Of a stretch of 64,000 bases of DNA, positions 62,603-64,000 are shown piece by piece. Each line of letters begins with the position of its first letter. Position 1 is the stretch's first letter. This stretch comes from Rhodoblastus sp. (GTDB lineage Bacteria; Pseudomonadota; Alphaproteobacteria; Rhizobiales; Beijerinckiaceae): assembly GCF_019449565.1 (NCBI RefSeq), contig NZ_JAGRPM010000022.1, positions 1 through 64,000 on the forward strand, in the 5' to 3' direction. A model generated the notes under the pieces. It worked only from the letters and a program-made list of their open reading frames with translations, searched no databases and was not told the DNA's origin. A program made the translations under genes and the position numbers.

Positions 62603-64000
62603 ATGACGCAGAACGCCGATCACGTACTCGACCATTTCGACCTGTTCCGGGGTCCGGAATACCAGGAAATGCTGGCGAACAAGAAAAAGATGTTCGAAAA
62701 TCCGCGTGACGAGGCGGAAGTCGAGCGGGTCCGCGAGTGGGCCAAGACGGAAGAATACAAGGAACTGAACTTCAAGCGCGAAGCTCTGACCGTCAACCCG
62801 GCCAAGGCCTGCCAGCCGCTCGGCGCCGTGTTCGTCGCCGTCGGCTTCGAAAAGACCATTCCCTTCGTCCATGGTTCGCAGGGCTGCGTCGCTTATTACC
62901 GCTCGCACTTCTCCCGTCACTTCAAGGAGCCGACGTCCTGCGTCTCCTCGTCGATGACCGAAGACGCCGCGGTGTTCGGCGGCCTCAACAACATGATTGA
63001 CGGCTTGGCCAACACGCTGAGCATGTACAAGCCGAAGATGATCGCCGTCTCGACGACGTGCATGGCGGAAGTCATCGGCGACGATCTGAACGCCTTCATC
63101 AAGACCTCCCGTGAAAAGGGTTCGATCCCGGAAGACTATCCGGTTCCGTTCGCCCACACCCCGGCCTTCGTCGGCAGCCACATCACCGGCTACGACAACG
63201 CCATGAAGGGCATCATCAGCTACTTCTGGGACGGCCGCGCCGGAACGATCGAAAAGCTTGAGCGCAAGCCCAATGACTCGATCAACTTCCTCGGCGGCTT
63301 CGATGGCTATACCGTCGGCAACCTGCGTGAAATCAAGCGCATCTTCGGTGAGTTCGGCATCAAGTACACGATCCTCGGCGACAATTCGGACGTGTGGGAC
63401 ACCCCGACCGATGGCGAGTACCGCATGTATGATGGCGGCACCACGATCGAAGAGACGCTCGAGGCCATCAACGCCAAGGCGACCATTTCGATGCAGGAAT
63501 ATTGCACCGAAAAGACCCTGCCGCTCATCGCCGAGCATGGCCAGGAAGTCGTGGCCCTCAACCACCCGATCTCGGTCAAGGGCACCGATAATTTCCTGAT
63601 GACCCTCGCCCGCATCTCGGGCAAGGAAATCCCGGAATCGCTCGCCCGTGAGCGTGGCCGCCTTGTCGACGCCATCGCCGACTCCAGCGCCCACATTCAT
63701 GGCAAGAAGTTCGCGATCTACGGCGATCCCGACCTCTGCTACGGCCTGGCGGAATTCCTGCTCGAACTCGGCGCCGAGCCCACCACGGTCCTGGCCACCA
63801 ATGGCGGCAAGGCCTGGGAAAAGAAGATGCAGGCGCTGTTCGACAGCTCGCCCTTCGGCAAGAACTGCAAGGTCTATCCCGGCAAGGACCTGTGGCATAT
63901 GCGCTCGCTGCTGTTCACGGATCCGGTGGACTTCATCATCGGCAACACCTACGGCAAATATCTGGAGCGCGACACGGGCACCCCGCTGATCCGTATCGGT
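62603..64000 (+). CDS. nifK: NifK, molybdenum-iron protein beta chain (runs off the window)
   Basis: The first 466 codons are present and the frame is open at 64,000; family length is about 510-520. P-cluster ligands are in [23 protein letters not shown] and [12 protein letters not shown]; the conserved Ser is in [13 protein letters not shown]. It follows nifD by 69 bp. Downstream nifE/nifN would be expected beyond the edge. Confidence 0.98.
   Translation, partial: MTQNADHVLDHFDLFRGPEYQEMLANKKKMFENPRDEAEVERVREWAKTEEYKELNFKREALTVNPAKACQPLGAVFVAVGFEKTIPFVHGSQGCVAYYRSHFSRHFKEPTSCVSSSMTEDAAVFGGLNNMIDGLANTLSMYKPKMIAVSTTCMAEVIGDDLNAFIKTSREKGSIPEDYPVPFAHTPAFVGSHITGYDNAMKGIISYFWDGRAGTIEKLERKPNDSINFLGGFDGYTVGNLREIKRIFGEFGIKYTILGDNSDVWDTPTDGEYRMYDGGTTIEETLEAINAKATISMQEYCTEKTLPLIAEHGQEVVALNHPISVKGTDNFLMTLARISGKEIPESLARERGRLVDAIADSSAHIHGKKFAIYGDPDLCYGLAEFLLELGAEPTTVLATNGGKAWEKKMQALFDSSPFGKNCKVYPGKDLWHMRSLLFTDPVDFIIGNTYGKYLERDTGTPLIRIG

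Overview
The window is high-GC DNA from an alphaproteobacterium, most probably a Hyphomicrobiales (Rhizobiales) diazotroph of the Beijerinckiaceae/Methylocystaceae type. This rests on the alphaproteobacterial nif/fix/suf gene layout, an oxygen-sensitive type NifA with the C-x11-C-x19-C-x4-C signature, a Rhizobiales-type intergenic hairpin repeat, and the overall protein flavour. No methane-oxidation or photosynthesis genes lie in the window, so the genus cannot be fixed.

Left part (1 to about 39,300) is housekeeping and accessory DNA. It opens with the right end of an IS21-type insertion sequence, followed by a GntR-family regulator, an HtrA-like protease, small membrane proteins, a periplasmic PQQ/cytochrome c dehydrogenase, a lone Flp pilin and a HAD phosphatase. 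Next come a patatin-GntP permease pair, an RND efflux pair and a seven-gene Mrp-like cation/proton antiporter operon on the minus strand with two antiporter-type subunits. After these are a UvrD-type helicase, a YqeB-like molybdenum-hydroxylase accessory protein, MarC, a short-Q-loop cytochrome bd-type oxidase (CydAB/CioAB) and a ClC exchanger. A copper module (DUF2946-like protein, outer-membrane barrel, CopC, CopD), an acyl-CoA dehydrogenase, an Asn-Arg repeat secreted protein, a second RND pair and an aldehyde dehydrogenase complete this part.

Right part (39,402 to 64,000) is a nitrogen-fixation island. Minus strand, in transcription order: a TPR protein; sufBCDS-sufT, a Rieske protein, an unknown protein and an IsdG-like haem monooxygenase; a YqeB-like protein, modD and nifA; an LRV Fe-S protein; fixABCX. 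Plus strand: a monothiol glutaredoxin with a 2Fe-2S ferredoxin, and nifHDK (nifK runs off the end). Between these lies a minus-strand operon of a degenerate receiver protein, an ArsC-like nitrogenase-associated protein, a double nitroreductase of SagB type and an ankyrin protein.

Reading the gaps by eye, I find eight sites resembling sigma-54 -24/-12 promoters (GG-N10-GC) and four exact TGT-N10-ACA NifA-type sites, plus one imperfect site. They sit in front of nearly every transcription unit of the island. This points to one NifA regulon that supplies electrons (FixABCX, Rieske, ferredoxins), Fe-S clusters (Suf, Grx, SufT) and possibly molybdenum handling (YqeB-ModD) to nitrogenase. It also contains several proteins of unknown role. 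The YqeB-like/ModD pair and the receiver that has lost its phosphorylation site, divergent from nifH, are the most interesting items.
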